Positions 14,075 to 15,904 of a stretch of DNA of 15,904 bases are shown in pieces. Origin of the DNA: Streptosporangiaceae bacterium (GTDB taxonomy: Bacteria; Actinomycetota; Actinomycetes; Streptosporangiales; Streptosporangiaceae); the NCBI GenBank assembly GCA_030040475.1, contig JASHTQ010000683.1, positions 1 to 15,904 on the forward strand, in the 5' to 3' direction. The notes beneath the pieces are model-generated. The model was not told the origin of the DNA, did not search any database, and saw only the letters and a program-made list of their open reading frames with translations. Position 1 is the stretch's first letter. The number at the start of each line of letters is the position of its first letter. A program made the translations under genes and the position numbers.

Positions 14075-15904
14075 ACAGGAGGCGCAGCTGGCGGTCGGCG
14101 GGCCGGCGGGCTCGCTGGGCCGACGCGGGGCCGAGCAGGCCTGGATCGACCGCGGCGAGGAACGGCGACCGGCCCGCGGGCTCCTCGGAGCCGTGCCTGG
14201 TCCGGCGGGCGGCGCAGCTGAGCAGCAGCCTGCCGCGGGCCCTGGTCATCCCGACGAACAGCAGCCGCCGCTCCTCGGCCTCCTCGTCCGCGGCCAGCGG
14301 GCCGGATCCGGGCAGCCGGAGCGGCAGCAGGCCGCGCTCGCAGCCGGCCAGGAACACCACGTCGTACTCCAGGCCCTTGGCGCCGTGCAGGGTCAGCAGG
14401 GTGATCGCGTCGGCCCGCGGATCCAGCGCGTCGGTTTCGGCGCCCAGCCCGATCTCGGCAAGGAAGCGCTCCAGGTCGGCGCCGCAGCGGCGGGCGAGCG
14501 GCGTGAGCACTTCGCCCGCGGCGCGGATGTCCACCACCGCCGGGTCGCGCTCGCCCCTGGCCCTGGCCAGGACCTGTACGGCCGCGGTCAGCTGCCGCAG
14601 CACATCGCCGCCCGGGGCCGGACCGACTAGCCGCAGCTCGCGCACGATCTCCGGCACCCCCGCCCGGCGGGCGAGCAGGTCGTGCGAGCGCTTCTGGTAG
14701 GGCAGGCCTGCCCTGGTCAGCGCCTGGCCGATCGGCCCGGCCTGCGCGTCGGTCCGGTACAGCACGGCGATGTCGGCCAGCCCGAGCTTGCCGTGCTCGT
14801 GCCCGTCCGCCCGGCCGCTGTCCAGCGAGTGGAACGAGGCCCCGCCGAGCAGCCTGTCCACCGTGGCGGCGATCCACGAGGCCTCGGCGTGCTCGTCCGC
14901 GGCCTCGTGGCAGGAGACCGCGGCGAGGGGGTCGGCCGGAGCGGGCCGTACCGCGGTCGCGGTGCGCCCAGGAACGAGCGAGGACGGGGCGATGGCCTGC
15001 GCCGCGGCGGTCACGATCGGCGGGCTCGACCGGTAGTTCCTGGCCAGCCCGACCGTGGTCGCCGCGGGGAAGTCCGCGCGGAACCGGCCGAAGATGCTCA
15101 CGTCGGCGCCGCGGAAGCCGTAGATCGCCTGGTCCGGATCCCCGATGGCGGTCAGGCCCGCGCCGTCGCCGGCGATCGAGCGGAGCAGGTCGTACTGCAC
15201 CGCGTCGATGTCCTGGTACTCGTCGACGCTGACCCGCGGCCACCGCGCCCGCAGCGCCGCCGCCAGCTCCGGGTGGCCGGCGAGCAGGTCCGCCGCCAGC
15301 TCGACGAGCCCGTCGAAGTCCACCAGGTCGCGGGCGAGGAGCGCGCGGCGCAGCGCCAGCCTGCCGTCCGGGTCGTCGGCCAGCCCGGCGAGCAGCCTGC
15401 GCCCGTCCCGCTCCGATCCGGTCAGCCCGGACGAGGCGGCCAGCCTGGCCGCCTCGTCCGCCACGCCGAACCCGGGCGGCAGCCCGGCAACGTCCGCGTG
15501 CTCGCGCAAGATCCGCAGGCCCAGGCCGTGGAAGGTGGTCACCGTCGGGTGGTCGTCCGGGTCCGGGCAGAGCACCGCCAGCCGGTCCTTCAGCTCCTCG
15601 GCCGCACGCCGGGTAAACGTGATCGCCAGGAACTGCCTGGCCGGCCCGCCCAGCGCGCCGATCTGATAGGCGATCCGGTGGGTCAGCGTCCGCGTCTTGC
15701 CCGTCCCCGGCCCGGCGATGATCAGCAGCGGCCCGTCCGCCGTGGCCGCAGCCCGCTGCTCCGGATCCAGCCCGTCGAGCACCGATCCCGTCCCAGCCAG
15801 GAAACCGCCCGTTGCCACGGAGCCGTCCGCGGCGAGGGAACCGGCAGGGCCCGGGGAGCCGTCCGCGGCGAGGGGACCGGCAGGACCCGGGGAGCCGTCC
15901 GCGG
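14073..15904 (-). CDS. UvrD/PcrA-type SF1 DNA helicase, N-terminus off the window
   Basis: Family knowledge: UvrD/PcrA/Rep enzymes are ATP-driven 3'-5' helicases in DNA repair and replication restart. Numbering runs from the in-frame GTG at 15818 (581 residues to the stop). Seen: LDPEQRAA with Q21 as the Q motif, Walker A GPGTGKT at 36-42, DEYQD at 199-203, GDPDQAIYGFRGAD at 226-239, ARNYRSSP (motif IV), TLHGAKGLEYD at about 476-486 and VGMTRAR at about 522-528. All core motifs are intact. The 581 residues are short compared with ~700-800 for PcrA/UvrD. Upstream of 15818 the frame stays open to the edge through a repeated AADGSPGPAG peptide, so GTG 15818 is probably internal. I recall similar helicase modules fused behind a PHP-domain endonuclease Q-like region; that part would lie outside this window. 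Confidence 0.9.
   Translation of the reverse strand, partial: ADGSPGPAGPLAADGSPGPAGSLAADGSVATGGFLAGTGSVLDGLDPEQRAAATADGPLLIIAGPGTGKTRTLTHRIAYQIGALGGPARQFLAITFTRRAAEELKDRLAVLCPDPDDHPTVTTFHGLGLRILREHADVAGLPPGFGVADEAARLAASSGLTGSERDGRRLLAGLADDPDGRLALRRALLARDLVDFDGLVELAADLLAGHPELAAALRARWPRVSVDEYQDIDAVQYDLLRSIAGDGAGLTAIGDPDQAIYGFRGADVSIFGRFRADFPAATTVGLARNYRSSPPIVTAAAQAIAPSSLVPGRTATAVRPAPADPLAAVSCHEAADEHAEASWIAATVDRLLGGASFHSLDSGRADGHEHGKLGLADIAVLYRTDAQAGPIGQALTRAGLPYQKRSHDLLARRAGVPEIVRELRLVGPAPGGDVLRQLTAAVQVLARARGERDPAVVDIRAAGEVLTPLARRCGADLERFLAEIGLGAETDALDPRADAITLLTLHGAKGLEYDVVFLAGCERGLLPLRLPGSGPLAADEEAEERRLLFVGMTRARGRLLLSCAARRTRHGSEEPAGRSPFLAAVDPGLLGPASAQRARRPADRQLRLL
15819..15904 (-). repeat. 36-bp tandem repeat in frame with the helicase, 2.4 copies to the window edge
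   Basis: GGAGCCGTCCGCGGCGAGGG begins at 15819, at 15855 and (cut by the edge) at 15891. The first two copies are complete and differ at a few bases. The unit is a multiple of three. On the minus strand it reads, without stops, as a 12-residue repeat of the type LAADGSPGPAGP leading directly into the helicase frame, which suggests a flexible Pro/Gly/Ala linker. Confidence 0.85.

Noticed and set aside
15819..15904. Tandem 36-base units considered as a CRISPR array
   Set aside because: Units abut directly with no spacers and are in frame with the helicase, so this is a coding minisatellite.

Overview
The window is very GC-rich coding DNA with strong third-position G/C bias, frequent GTG starts and short intergenic gaps. 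Together with the gene families present, this points to a high-GC actinomycete chromosome. I cannot name the genus. I see no rRNA, tRNA, CRISPR array, transposase, phage gene or recognisable defence operon. It reads as ordinary chromosome carrying a few unusual genes.

Layout. Positions 46-3927 (+) encode a very large membrane protein. A processive family-2 glycosyltransferase with its membrane bundle is joined, through a basic linker and one further membrane segment, to an extracellular GH18 chitinase-like domain and two CBM5/12-type chitin-binding modules. Next, all on +, come a PLP-dependent Orn/Lys/Arg decarboxylase-family protein (4034-5371, with coding similarity starting further upstream), an OsmC-type peroxiredoxin (5453-5893), a rhomboid protease (5965-6708), an S9 prolyl-oligopeptidase/DPP4-like peptidase (6836-8971), a class C beta-lactamase-fold serine hydrolase/esterase (9190-10437), a short-chain dehydrogenase (10659-11435) and an M1 aminopeptidase N (11507-14065). 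The last gene is convergent: a UvrD/PcrA-type SF1 helicase (14073 to the window edge, -). Its reading frame stays open off the right edge through an in-frame 36-bp tandem repeat.

How they work together. Apart from the multi-domain synthase, the genes look like independent housekeeping or accessory functions: amino-acid decarboxylation, peroxide detoxification, proteolysis and peptide turnover, redox and DNA repair. I see no single pathway linking them. Three to four hydrolases/proteases in a row (rhomboid, S9, serine hydrolase, M1) are notable, but intergenic gaps of 70-220 bases, a strong hairpin after the S9 gene and separate ribosome-binding sites argue for several transcription units.

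Most worth a second look are: the GT2-GH18-CBM fusion, which looks like a one-polypeptide polymer synthase plus processing and binding machine; its large helical insert and internal codon-bias switch; the helicase that probably continues upstream, perhaps as the C-terminal half of a larger repair protein; the decarboxylase whose conserved N-terminus lies upstream of any standard start codon; and the AT-rich palindromic island touching the start codon of the S9 peptidase.
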